A DNA stretch of 64,000 nucleotides from Aequorivita todarodis (GTDB taxonomy: Bacteria > Bacteroidota > Bacteroidia > Flavobacteriales > Flavobacteriaceae), in contig NZ_JAQQTG010000016.1 in the NCBI RefSeq assembly GCF_028561335.1, forward strand, positions 227,819 to 291,818, given 5' to 3'. Under the pieces are notes generated by a model. That model made no database searches, was not told the DNA's origin, and was given only the letters and a program-made list of their open reading frames with translations. A program made the translations under genes and the position numbers. Shown here piece after piece: positions 27,620 through 37,300 of the stretch. Each line of letters begins with the position of its first letter. The stretch's first letter is position 1.

Positions 27620-27660
27620 TTTAATTATTATATGTAATGTCATCATTATTTTTTTTTAAG

Positions 27661-27745
27661 ACTTAAGACGGTAAGACGTAGGACGTAGGACTATTTTTTA
27701 AATTTGTTATTCATCTTACGTCTTATGTCATAAAGTCCTATGTCA
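27661..27745. repeat. Imperfect TAAGACGTAGGAC repeats, direct and inverted
   Basis: TAAGACGTA (27672-27680) is exactly inverted at 27717-27725 (TACGTCTTA), and GACGTAGGACT is nearly inverted at 27734-27744. Shifted direct copies (GACGTAGGACGTAGGAC) are also present. It fills the gap between CopA and the receptor. Confidence 0.7.
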
Positions 27746-27749
27746 TTTT

Positions 27750-30539
27750 TCAATCAATTTTGGCACCGCGCAATCGCAATGCGTTTGTAATTACTGAAAC
27801 CGAGCTGAAACTCATAGCCAGCGCGGCGATCATCGGCGATAATAATATTCCGAAAACCGGAAAGAGCACCCCTGCGGCAATAGGCACGCCGAGCGCATTA
27901 TAAATTAAAGCGAAAAAGAGGTTTTGCTTAATGTTGCGCATCACTTTTTCACTTAAATGGAACGCTTTTACAATGCCGTGCAAATCGCCTTTTACCAAGG
28001 TTATTCCGGCACTTTCTATAGCCACATCTGTTCCCGTTCCCATCGCAATGCCCACATCGCTTTTTGCCAAAGCCGGCGCATCGTTTATCCCGTCGCCTGC
28101 CATAGCCACTTTTTTACCTTCGGCGTGCAGTTTTTCAACAACTTCCAATTTGTCCTGCGGAAGCATTTCAGCTTTAAAATCGGCGAGATTTAATTCGGAA
28201 GCAACAGCCTTTGCGGTGTCGTGGTTATCGCCCGTAAGCATAATGACCTCAATTCCCTTTTTCTGAAGTTCGTTGATGGCTTTTTTACTGGTTTCCTTTA
28301 TTTTATCGGCAATCACAACGAAGCCAACCACTTTTCCATCAACGGAAAGCATTGGCACGGTTTTGCCTTTTTTCTGTTCTTCGGAAATTTCTTTTTGAAG
28401 TGCCTCGGAAATATCCGCGCCAGCTTCCTGCATCATCTTTTCGTTCCCGAGCGCAATCTTTTTGCCGTTGATAGTTCCCGTAACACCTTTTCCAGTAACC
28501 GAATTGAAATCGATAGTTTTGATTACTTCGGAATTCTTTTCCTTTCCGTATTTAACCGTAGCATCTGCCAGTGGATGTTCGCTGTTTTGATTGAGCGAAA
28601 CGATATATTGAAGCACTTCTTCTTCCGAAATATTTTCCGCAGCTCCCACTTTTTCCACAGAAGGTTTTCCTTCGGTAATCGTTCCGGTTTTATCAATTAT
28701 TAAAACGTCAATTTTATTTAGCGTTTCAAGCGCTTCGGCGTTTTTGATCAGTACGCCGCTTTGTGCGCCCTTCCCTACTCCAACCATAACGGACATTGGC
28801 GTTGCGAGCCCCAAGGCACACGGACAGGCAATTATTAAAACCGCAATCGCGTTTACCAAGGCATATACATATCTTGGCTCGGGCCCAAAGACTGCCCAAA
28901 CGATAAAGGTGATTATTGAAACCAAAACCACAATCGGTACAAACCAGCCCGAAATTTTATCGGCCAGTTTTTGGATCGGAGCGCGGCTTCGGCTTGCTTT
29001 GTTAACCATTTCAATGATTTGGGAAAGCAGAGTATCGCTTCCCACTTTTTCGGCTTTCATTACAAAAGTTTGTTGCCCATTGATGGTGCCCGAACTTACT
29101 TTATCCCCCTCGGCTTTTGAAACGGGCACGGGTTCGCCGGTAATCATCGACTCGTCAACGGAGCTTTCGCCTTCTAAAATACTTCCGTCCACTGGAATTT
29201 TTTCGCCCGGTTTTACGCGGAGTTTGTCGCCAACCTCAATTTTATCGATTGCGATGGTTTCCTCTTTTCCGTCAACGATTCGCACGGCTTTGTTTGGCGC
29301 CAGTTTTAGCAATTCCTTTACTGCGGAATTGGTACGGTTGTGTGCGCGCGCTTCCAAAACCTGTCCCATTAAAACCAAGGTGAGAATTACCGTTGCCGCT
29401 TCAATATAAACGTGTACGGTGCCCGATTCGGTTTTAAATTGGTCTGGGAAAAAATCTGGAAATAGCATCCCGAAAACACTGAAAAGCCAAGCCACCCCAG
29501 CACCAATCCCGATAAGGGTAAACATATTGAGATTCCAGGTTTTAATGGAGCGATAGGCCCGTTCAAAAAACATCCAAGTGGCGTAAAAAACCACGGGAAT
29601 TGAAAGGCCGAGTTGTATCCAATTCCAAGTGCTCATTGGCATCCAATCGTACAACGGATTGTTTGGAATCATTTCGGACATTGCTATTATAAAGATTGGA
29701 ATTGTGAAAATTATCGCAATCCAAAACTTTTTCAGCAACTTTTTATACGATTTGTTTTCGGCAGATTCGTCGGCCTCTTTTGGCACCAAATCCATTCCAC
29801 AGATGGGGCAAGAACCCGGTTCGTCGCGAATTACTTCGGGATGCATTGGGCAGGTGTAGCCCCCCAACCCCCGAAGGGGGAGAGCTTCGGGCACTAAATC
29901 CATTCCGCAAACGGGGCAATCGCCGGGTTTGTCGTAGGTTTTTTCGCCTTCGCAATGCATCGGGCAATAGAAAGTACCCGAAGCCCCCAACCCCCGAAGG
30001 GGGCTTTTTTCACTCCTCCCCTTTGGGGAGGTCGGGAGGGGACTTCCCGGTTCGTGGATGGTGTATCGTCCGCCGTCGTCTTCCAATGCTTTTTCAAAAA
30101 CTTTCAATGGAATATGTTTTTCCATTTCAATTACCGCTTCTGCTTTTTCAAGGTTTACCGATGCCTTTGAAACGCCTTCAATTTCACTTAAAGTTTGTTC
30201 CACATGGCTTCGGCAGCCGTTGCAGGTCATTCCGTGGATGGAATACGTTTCTTTTTTTACTCCTTCGGAAGTGGTTTTGTTGTCTTCAGAGGAAACAATT
30301 TCTCTTTCTTCGGAAACTGTTTCGTGCTTTGTGGTAGCTATGGTATAGCGCCCTCCATCATCCTTTAAGGCTTTTTGAAAAACTTCCAAGGGAATATGTT
30401 TTTCCATTTCAATTACCGCTTCGGCTTTTTCAAGATTTACCGATGCTTTTGAAACGCCTTCAACTTTATTCAAAGTTTCTTCTACATGGCTTCGGCAGCC
30501 GTTGCAGGTCATTCCGTGTATTTTATATGTATGTTTCAT
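27750..30539 (-). CDS. copA: CopA-like P1B-type heavy-metal ATPase with two HMA and two HMBD domains
   Basis: Exports Cu+ (most likely) from the cytosol using ATP. Order over 929 residues: HMA 1 (GMTCNGC at 9-15), HMA 2 (GMTCNGC at 103-109), HMBD 1 (YCPMH at 191-195, [10 protein letters not shown]), HMBD 2 (TCPMHPEV at 229-236, [10 protein letters not shown]), then eight membrane helices with the CPC motif [11 protein letters not shown] near 573, phosphorylated Asp in DKTGT near 617, the SEHPLA motif and GDGINDAPA near 817. The CPC form, with no His-rich end, fits the Cu+ group. Residues 166-186 and 219-226 (SPLRGLG, PLRGLGG) are translated copies of the C/G-rich palindromic element. The two HMA segments are nearly identical even in DNA. 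Confidence 0.95.
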   Translation of the reverse strand: MKHTYKIHGMTCNGCRSHVEETLNKVEGVSKASVNLEKAEAVIEMEKHIPLEVFQKALKDDGGRYTIATTKHETVSEEREIVSSEDNKTTSEGVKKETYSIHGMTCNGCRSHVEQTLSEIEGVSKASVNLEKAEAVIEMEKHIPLKVFEKALEDDGGRYTIHEPGSPLPTSPKGRSEKSPLRGLGASGTFYCPMHCEGEKTYDKPGDCPVCGMDLVPEALPLRGLGGYTCPMHPEVIRDEPGSCPICGMDLVPKEADESAENKSYKKLLKKFWIAIIFTIPIFIIAMSEMIPNNPLYDWMPMSTWNWIQLGLSIPVVFYATWMFFERAYRSIKTWNLNMFTLIGIGAGVAWLFSVFGMLFPDFFPDQFKTESGTVHVYIEAATVILTLVLMGQVLEARAHNRTNSAVKELLKLAPNKAVRIVDGKEETIAIDKIEVGDKLRVKPGEKIPVDGSILEGESSVDESMITGEPVPVSKAEGDKVSSGTINGQQTFVMKAEKVGSDTLLSQIIEMVNKASRSRAPIQKLADKISGWFVPIVVLVSIITFIVWAVFGPEPRYVYALVNAIAVLIIACPCALGLATPMSVMVGVGKGAQSGVLIKNAEALETLNKIDVLIIDKTGTITEGKPSVEKVGAAENISEEEVLQYIVSLNQNSEHPLADATVKYGKEKNSEVIKTIDFNSVTGKGVTGTINGKKIALGNEKMMQEAGADISEALQKEISEEQKKGKTVPMLSVDGKVVGFVVIADKIKETSKKAINELQKKGIEVIMLTGDNHDTAKAVASELNLADFKAEMLPQDKLEVVEKLHAEGKKVAMAGDGINDAPALAKSDVGIAMGTGTDVAIESAGITLVKGDLHGIVKAFHLSEKVMRNIKQNLFFALIYNALGVPIAAGVLFPVFGILLSPMIAALAMSFSSVSVITNALRLRGAKID
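29858..29884 (-). repeat. Palindromic element inside the ATPase gene, site 1
   Basis: The core CCCCCAACCCCCGAAGGGGG is the same as at 42881-42900 apart from one base. In the gene it encodes LPLRGLGG between the two HMBD domains and keeps the frame. Confidence 0.85.
29982..30043 (-). repeat. Palindromic element pair inside the ATPase gene, site 2
   Basis: Two palindromic arms (29982-30004 and 30013-30043, the second with CCTCCCCTTTGGGGAGG) encode the linker [20 protein letters not shown] between HMA 2 and HMBD 1, in frame. Confidence 0.85.
30061..30539 (-). repeat. Intragenic duplication of the HMA-encoding segment
   Basis: The stretches about 30061-30240 and 30340-30539 match at most positions, including silent ones, and encode the same metal site and the same [20 protein letters not shown] block. 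This points to a fairly recent duplication within copA. Confidence 0.8.
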
Positions 30540-30581
30540 TTTTTTAGTTGTTAGACATGAGACGTGAGATATTAGATCGTC

Positions 30582-30672
30582 TTGTTTCTTGTTTCTTGTT
30601 TCCTGTTTCCTATTTCCTATTTCCTGTTTCCTGTTTCCTGTTTCCTGTTTCCTGTTTCCTGTTTCCTCTTTC
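30582..30672 (+). repeat. Tandem array of a 7-base unit, 13 copies
   Basis: Unit CTGTTTC with variants TTGTTTC, CTATTTC and CTCTTTC. The array ends exactly at the TAG stop codon of the permease gene (30672-30674) and fills most of the gap before copA. Confidence 0.92.
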
Positions 30673-31895
30673 TATATTAAAAATTTAATAATCAGCCCTC
30701 CCGCAAGCCATAGGTAGCAGAAAAATGCTGCGTATTTTAAAATATTCTCAAGCAGTTTGCTTTTCGGCGCCATTTCAGCCATTTTGTACTCCACATCTTT
30801 CTTTTTGAAAAACCCGAGGTATATCAACCCTGCGGAAATAATCAAAAAAGCCAGGTTGAGATAAAAGGTATAATTGAATTTGAAATATTCGGTATCAGTG
30901 ATTTTTACTTGGGAAGGGTCGGGCAGCGCACCAAAAATATCAAAGGCGTAATGTAGCGCCAACGAGGCTCCAATCAGGGAAGTAAAAAGCAGAAAAAGGA
31001 TAAAAAGGCTCATTTTCCACCCGTAATATTTCGCATTGATCCGCAGAATTGGAAAAACCACCAAATCACTAAAAATAAAGGCCATGACTCCGGCAAAACT
31101 GACGCCTTTTCCGAAGAGAAGCGCAGCCAGCGGAATGTTTCCCATAGAGCCAATAAAGGTTAGAAAAGCTGCGACTGGGCCCACGACTACGTGTTCCAAA
31201 ATTTCAAGAAAAGTAAAATCCGTATTTCCGTTGCCACTGTTTATAAACAGGGTCTGAAAAAAGGAATCTGGCACAAAAACCGCCACGATTCCGGCAATGG
31301 TAAAGCCCACGGTTACGTCTTTCCAAACCATCGCCCATTCCATTTTGTATTGTTTGGCCACTTTTGCCCAACCTTTTTCCGAGGCTATTTTCTTTTTCCA
31401 ATCGGTGCTTTGCTTTTCATCTTCCCCTTCGTTCTCTTTCAAGTTTTTTCGGGCGTTTTCGATGAGCTTTTTTGGGTTTATTAAACGAATCAGCAACCAG
31501 CTTATAAGTATTAAAATAATTCCGCCCACGTATTCGCCAACCACAAACTGCCAGCCAAGAAAGATGGAAATTATGATTCCCAACTCGATAACAAGATTTG
31601 TGGAAGCCAATAAAAATGCAATGGAAGAAACAAAACTCGCTCCTTTTTTAAAGAGGGATTTGGCACTGGCCAAAGCGGCGAAGCTGCACGAGCTGCTTAT
31701 AAAACCGAAAAAAGTTCCCAGCAATACACTTTTGTTTTCCTTTTCGCCCATGGTTTTTTGCATCCGTTTTTCGGTTACAAAAACCTGTATCATACTGCTG
31801 ATGATATAGCCCAAAACGAACGCCCACAGTGCCATCCAGAAAAATCCGGCGGTGGTATAGGCGGCTTCGCCCCATTGTTTTAGAAAGTTGTCCAT
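30672..31895 (-). CDS. ArsP_1-type (DUF318) permease
   Basis: Integral membrane protein of 407 residues with about ten predicted helices and a charged cytoplasmic loop (about 145-185). The motif SSSCSFAALA near residue 68-77, followed by KKGASFVSSIAFLLAS, and a second repeat late in the protein (GSMGNIPLAALLFGKGVSFA) are the hallmarks of the PF03773 permeases. Characterised relatives export organoarsenicals (ArsP) or affect Cu/Zn resistance. Context, upstream of CopA and downstream of a haem-binding protein, favours a metal. Substrate not proven. Confidence 0.85.
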   Translation of the reverse strand: MDNFLKQWGEAAYTTAGFFWMALWAFVLGYIISSMIQVFVTEKRMQKTMGEKENKSVLLGTFFGFISSSCSFAALASAKSLFKKGASFVSSIAFLLASTNLVIELGIIISIFLGWQFVVGEYVGGIILILISWLLIRLINPKKLIENARKNLKENEGEDEKQSTDWKKKIASEKGWAKVAKQYKMEWAMVWKDVTVGFTIAGIVAVFVPDSFFQTLFINSGNGNTDFTFLEILEHVVVGPVAAFLTFIGSMGNIPLAALLFGKGVSFAGVMAFIFSDLVVFPILRINAKYYGWKMSLFILFLLFTSLIGASLALHYAFDIFGALPDPSQVKITDTEYFKFNYTFYLNLAFLIISAGLIYLGFFKKKDVEYKMAEMAPKSKLLENILKYAAFFCYLWLAGGLIIKFLI

Positions 31896-31955
31896 CGTAT
31901 CCGATTTTAAATTTAAGACCTAAGCTTGACGATCTGGTGCCCTTGTGCCGCAGCT

Positions 31956-32414
31956 TTAGGGCAACCTATCCTTTACCTCGGTTATATATGCGATAATTGA
32001 TTCCTTTTCAGCTTCCGATAAAACCGCGTGGCGATGCATTAAGGTATATGACCACAGCGGCATTTCATCGTCCTTAATTTGATTTATAATTGACCTTAAC
32101 TTGCTGTTCTTTCTTCGCACGGAAAGATCATTCCACTCACTGAAATTCAATTCGGCCTTTGCTTCCTTTATATGGTGTTCCAAAAACCAGGCTACCGGTT
32201 GGATTTTATTGTACCACGGATAGTCCGTGTGGTTGCTGTGGCAATCGTAACAGGATTCTTTTAATAGGGCACTGATTTCGGCCGGCGGATTGTTTGCCAC
32301 CACAAAATCGGTCTTTGGCACCATATCGCTTTGGTTGCGCTCGGTGGGGATAAATTGGATTGCGACGAAGGCAACTATCAAAACCAAGACTATTATTTTC
32401 AGAATCTTTTTCAT
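31956..32414 (-). CDS. Haem-binding domain protein (periplasmic, cytochrome-like)
   Basis: N-terminal membrane anchor (MKKILKIIVLVLIVAFVAIQF), then a single haem c attachment motif CYDCH near residues 55-59 and a Pro/Trp-rich block (NHTDYPWYNKIQPVAWFLEHH) typical of the Haem_bd family (PF14376). One Met late in the protein (MPLWSYTLMH) may be the second axial ligand. Present between a permease and a DUF3347 lipoprotein in the metal locus; it could pass electrons or sense redox state of the periplasm, but no partner oxidase is here. Confidence 0.87.
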   Translation of the reverse strand: MKKILKIIVLVLIVAFVAIQFIPTERNQSDMVPKTDFVVANNPPAEISALLKESCYDCHSNHTDYPWYNKIQPVAWFLEHHIKEAKAELNFSEWNDLSVRRKNSKLRSIINQIKDDEMPLWSYTLMHRHAVLSEAEKESIIAYITEVKDRLP

Positions 32415-32481
32415 TACACCGTTGATAAAACCTACAAGGAACCTCGCTGAAGGGCGGGAAATACCTTGCAGATTTTTAATA

Positions 32482-33102
32482 TTAATTTATTTCTTTTTCA
32501 ACTCTTCCACATTTTAGCATTTTACTGCCGTAGTATGGATTTTTTACTTCTTTGTTGGCACTTAACCAAGAACTTCCCTCATCGTACATTGGGCAGAACT
32601 GTTGGTAAAGTGTTGTAGATGTACCTGTAATTGCCACCATATCAATCATATCCTTGCTCAAGACTTTAAAATGTTCGCGTTGGTGCTTTATGGGGCTCTT
32701 CGAAATGTGTTCTGCATTTTCCGTGGCGTCCATAAGAATATCCTTCAATTCTTTTTGTTGTTCTGCTGAATATTTACTAGTATCAAAACTTTGCAAATCC
32801 TTCATCAAGGTTTTGCCCGCATTTTGCGCCTTTTCATTATCATCTGCGACCAAGGCATTTTTTAGTTCTAAATAGGACGCCATTACCTTTGAGTGCTCTT
32901 GATTTTTTTCGCCTTTTATCATCATATTATCATCCTTGGATTCGTTCACCATTCCCGAATTATCGCCATGGTCGCCGTGATTCGTCATTTCTGAATGGTA
33001 ATTTTCTCCATAGTGGTCTTTTTTGCCATTATTACAAGAAGTTACAGTTAGGGTTACCAATGTGATTACCAGTATTCCCAATGTCATTTTTACGTTTTTC
33101 AT
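32482..33102 (-). CDS. DUF3347 lipoprotein 1
   Basis: Signal MKNVKMTLGILVITLVTLTVTSC. A His- and Met-rich stretch follows (HYGENYHSEMTNHGDHGDN, then MVNE, DDNMM), a composition that binds copper in other proteins. The DUF3347 domain (about 75-206) is helical and ends with the conserved pattern CPMY...GSSWLS, NPYYG, MLKCG. The two Cys, Met and His/Tyr pattern suggest a metal site; function is unknown. It is followed after 67 bases by the haem-binding gene and preceded by the tolC-like gene at 31 bases. Confidence 0.9.
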   Translation of the reverse strand: MKNVKMTLGILVITLVTLTVTSCNNGKKDHYGENYHSEMTNHGDHGDNSGMVNESKDDNMMIKGEKNQEHSKVMASYLELKNALVADDNEKAQNAGKTLMKDLQSFDTSKYSAEQQKELKDILMDATENAEHISKSPIKHQREHFKVLSKDMIDMVAITGTSTTLYQQFCPMYDEGSSWLSANKEVKNPYYGSKMLKCGRVEKEIN

Positions 33103-33133
33103 TTTGTGTTATATTTAGATTAATATTGATTTG

Positions 33134-34363
33134 TTAATTGGTTAAATAATTGATGATTGCAGATTGTATATAATAGTTTTTGACGGATTCTATATAGTCT
33201 ATCTGAAATTTCAATTGCAGTTCCTGAATGTCCAGTACATCGTTGAAATCAATAGTGCCTGTTTCGTAATTTTTTATAAGGATCTTTTCAGCATTTTTTG
33301 CCTGCTGAAGGTTTTTTATCTGAGTTTCAAATTTAATTTGCGCTTGCTCGCGTTGTGAGATAGCCTTGGCCAAATTGGATTTTAAATCGTTCCTGCGCTC
33401 TTTTTTCTGGTATTGGATCTCCTGCTGGCGCAGTTCGTTTTGCCTTGAAACCGATTTGTGCTTTTTGTTGAAAATAGGAATCGACAACGAAACCATGGGC
33501 ATGACCATATCGGGGTTTTCAGCAAAGAGCATATACTCGGCACCCACCCCGAGTTGCGGTACGCTTTCTTTCCGGTTGACCTTTTCCGATAGCGCTATTG
33601 CTCGATTGAGTTTTTCAAATTTTACCAATTCGGGATGTAGGTCGATATCGCGCTCAATTTCCTGATGCGGGGAGATTGTAAGTGTATCGGGAATTGCCAG
33701 CGGCTGGCTTGTCTCTCGGTTCAATAGTTTTTCAAAAACCTGTTTTTCGGCCTCAAACTCCTGTTGGAGGATCAACTTTTTCTCAACCAGATCGTTCTGC
33801 CTCATTTGAAGTCGCAATACCGACACCGCAGAGGTTTTTCCAACCTCAACCGAGGTAAGTGCCATACGTTCATAGGTTTTCAGCAACCTTATATTCAAAT
33901 CAAAGACTTTTTGTTTGGCCTTTATCCCATAGAGCCGATAATACGATTGCTTTACCGAAAGGATCAGGTTTTTTTGAGCAATTTCCATTCCCACATAATC
34001 GGCATCAGCAACAGCAGTGGCATAATTTTTCCGTGCCCCGAGTAGCCCGAACCATGGCACCATTTGCATGGCAGAGAACTCAGCTTTTGGCATCATTCCC
34101 ATTTCCATCTGTCCCACGGAATATCCGGCTCCAAATTCAGTATTGGACCAGGTTGTCGCTTCGGAAATTTTTTCAGAAGAAACCATGTATTTCGCTTCTG
34201 CCGATTTAATCCCCGGGTTTTCCCGTAAGGCCTCCCCAATATAGGCATCCAACGTTTGCCCTTGGAGCGAACCTACAAGCAATACCATTAGTGCTACCAT
34301 CGCACGGGCGATAAAAGTTCTCCTTATATCGGTTTTAAAAATATTGTGTTTTACTGCTTTCAT
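33134..34363 (-). CDS. TolC-family outer membrane efflux protein (CusC-like)
   Basis: Outer membrane channel for the adjacent RND pump. Signal peptide after a basic N-terminus (IARAMVALMVLLVGSLQGQ) and long alternating coiled-coil helices (EALRENPGIKSAEAKYMVSS, then QNELRQQEIQYQKKERRNDL and KNLQQAKNAEKILIKNYETG). At 410 residues it is a normal Bacteroidota CusC-like length. The ATG at 34363 is 2 bases after the pump gene's TGA; a GTG at 34369 overlaps it. The pairing with CusA- and CusB-like genes indicates a tripartite metal efflux complex. GC content is mixed, lower towards its 3' end. Confidence 0.9.
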   Translation of the reverse strand: MKAVKHNIFKTDIRRTFIARAMVALMVLLVGSLQGQTLDAYIGEALRENPGIKSAEAKYMVSSEKISEATTWSNTEFGAGYSVGQMEMGMMPKAEFSAMQMVPWFGLLGARKNYATAVADADYVGMEIAQKNLILSVKQSYYRLYGIKAKQKVFDLNIRLLKTYERMALTSVEVGKTSAVSVLRLQMRQNDLVEKKLILQQEFEAEKQVFEKLLNRETSQPLAIPDTLTISPHQEIERDIDLHPELVKFEKLNRAIALSEKVNRKESVPQLGVGAEYMLFAENPDMVMPMVSLSIPIFNKKHKSVSRQNELRQQEIQYQKKERRNDLKSNLAKAISQREQAQIKFETQIKNLQQAKNAEKILIKNYETGTIDFNDVLDIQELQLKFQIDYIESVKNYYIQSAIINYLTN

Positions 34364-34365
34364 AA

Positions 34366-37300
34366 TCACTTCTCATTAAGGGTCAAGTTATTCTTCTTCC
34401 ATTGCGCTTCCTTTCTCCAACTGAAGAGTACGGGAACCACAAAGAGGGTTATCAGGGCGATTGCCATTCCGCCAAAGCTCGGGATGGCCATAGGTATCAT
34501 AATATCGCTACCCCTTCCGGTGGAAGTGAGAATGGGCAAGAGCGCCAAGAGCGTGGTTGCCGTGGTCATCAGGCACGGGCGGATGCGCTTCATTCCAGCC
34601 TCTACCACCGAGGATCGGATTTCGTTTACATCCTCGGGGTCGTTCCGCTCAAAGGTTTGGGTGAGATAGGTTGCCATCACCACCCCATCATCAGTAGCAA
34701 TTCCGAAGAGGGCGATAAAGCCTACCCACACGGCAACGCTCAGGTTGATGGTGTGCATCTGGAACAAGTCGCGAAGGTTCTCCCCAAAAAAGTCGAAATT
34801 CAAAAACCAATCCTGCCCATAAAACCAAATCATTAGGAAACCTCCCGCAAAAGCAACGGCAATTCCCGTAAACACCATTAAGGAGGTGAAAACGGAACGG
34901 AACTGGAAATAGAGAATCAAAAAGATAATTGCCAGGGCCAAAGGCACAATGACTGAAAGGGTTTTCTCGGCCCGAATCTGGTTTTCATAGGTGCCGGTAA
35001 ACTGGTAGCTTATGGCCTGGGGCACGATAAGTTCGCCGTTGTCAATCTTTTCAGCTATCAGGGCTTGGGCGTTTTCTACCACCTCCACCTCGGCGTAGCC
35101 CTCCATCTTGTCGAAGAGCACGTAGCCCACCAAAAAGGTATCCTCACTTTTTATCGCCTGAGGGCCTTGCTCGTATTTTATCTCCACGAGTTCGCCCAAG
35201 GGGACGGGATTGCCCTTTTCCACTGGCACGTAAATTCTTTTGAGGTCTTCGGGGTCGGCACGCAGCTCCCGGGGATACCGCACCCGTACCCCATAGCGTT
35301 CCCTGCCTTCCACCGTTTGGGTTAGGGGCATCCCTCCCACGGCCACCTGGAGGATGCGCTGCACGTCCTCAATGGTAATTCCGTAACGGGCAAGGCGGTC
35401 TCTTTTGATGTCTATCAACAGATAGGGTTTCCCCACAATGCGGTCGGCAAAGACGGCTTCTTTTTTCACTCCTTCCGCGTGTTTAAGGATTTCTTCCAAT
35501 TCCAGTCCAAAAGCCTCTATCTGCCGAAGGTTCTGGCCTTTCACCTTAACTCCCATCGGGGCGCGCATTCCGGTTTGCAGCATCACCAAGCGGGTTTCGA
35601 TGGGCTGCAATTTGGGAGCAGAAGTTATGCCCGGAAACCGGGTAACGCGCACAATTTCATCCCAAATATCGTCTGGCGATTGTATCTCGGGCCTCCAGTT
35701 TCTGTAGAATTCGCCGTCGTCATCGGGAATGAGGTCCTCCACCTTTACAAAAAACGGATTCTCTATTTCAGATGCTTTGTAATCATCTCCCGATTCCAGT
35801 TCCTTATTTGGATTCAGTACCAAATTTCCATCCCTTAGTACAAACAGACCATCTTCATTCACCTTGAATCTTTGGCGTTTTCCGTTTGCGTTCAAGGCGT
35901 ATTCGGGTTTGTACTCAATGATGTTTTCATACATAGACAGCGGTGCGGGGTCCAATGCCGATTCAGTACGGCCGGCTTTTCCCACCACCGTCTCAATCTC
36001 GGGTATGCTGGCCACAGCCATATCGAGCTGCTGCAAAATACGCTTGTTCTCCTCCACCCCCGCATGGGGCATCGAGGTGGGCATCAACAGAAAGGAGCCT
36101 TCGTTCAGCGAGGGCATAAACTCCTTGCCCGTGTTCTGCCATATCAGGACACCCAATACGAGGATAAGTGTGGGAATGGAAAGAAACAAAATCTTATTGC
36201 GAAGAGCCCACCTCAAAATGCGGGTATAATAGTACTGGAACACCCAAAAGACGGCCAGCAACCCAAAGCAGATCAGGCCCACAAACAGCAGGTTCCAAAA
36301 TATACTGCGGTCCACTCCGAGGGGTCGCCAGAACTCGGCCAATAAAAATACCACGGCCAGGGCGGCGATAAATATATTGACGGTGTTCGCGCGCGCATCG
36401 GATAGGATCCATCTTTCCGATAAACGGGAAGCAAATTTGCGGTCCTTTAACAATCCCGTAATTCCGAAGCCGATGAGGATCAAACCTAACCAATAGCCAA
36501 AAACCACGGCGGCCAACCCTAATATTATCAGAAGCGGATTGATGAGCGCGCCCAGTGTTTTTCCTATAGACCTTCCTGTCTTTCGGCGGGCAGCACTTCG
36601 GAACAAATAGGCGGCAAAAGGCGGAATGAGAAACAGGGCGACTATGAGAGAGGCCGCTATGGCCATAGTTTTGGTAAAGGCCAGGGGGCGGAATAATTTC
36701 CCTTCGGCCCCGATCATCGTAAACACCGGAATGAAGCTGATAATGGTGGTAAGCACCGCGGTGAGAATGGCACCCGAGACTTCGGCACTCGCCTTATAAA
36801 CAACCGTGTTGATTGGCTGTCGTACGCCGGTTTCCTCCACACGCTCCGCTTCCTCGTCGAGGTGCCGGAGTATATTTTCGGAAAGTATGACCCCAATGTC
36901 CACCATAGTCCCAATGGCAATGGCAATACCCGACAGGGCCACGATGTTGGCATCGACGTTGAATAACTTCATCGCAATGAACACCATCAGCACCGCTACG
37001 GGCAAAAGGCCCGAGATAAGCAGGGAGGCCCTTAGGTTGAAGACCATTACGATAATCACGAAAATGGTGATGAGGATTTCCATACTCAGGGCCTCGTCCA
37101 GGGTGTGCAAGGTTTCCTGTATCAAGATAGACCGGTCGTAAAAGGGCACTATGGTGAGCTGGGAGGTAGTGCCGTCCGACAGTTTCTTGGAAGGCAGGCC
37201 GGAGCTGAGCTCGGCTATCTTTTCCTTTACATTGTTGATGACCTCCATTGGGTTGGCCCCGTACCGCGCCGTAACCACCCCGCCTACCACTTCGGCACCT

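Noticed and set aside
25245..30672. The tandem arrays as possible CRISPR arrays
   Set aside because: Units are 7 or 13 bases with no spacers between them, and no cas gene is present.
30672..31895. Naming the permease ArsP or a Cu/Zn exporter
   Set aside because: The family motif is present but residues that define the arsenic or the SO_0444-type subgroup are not clearly matched.
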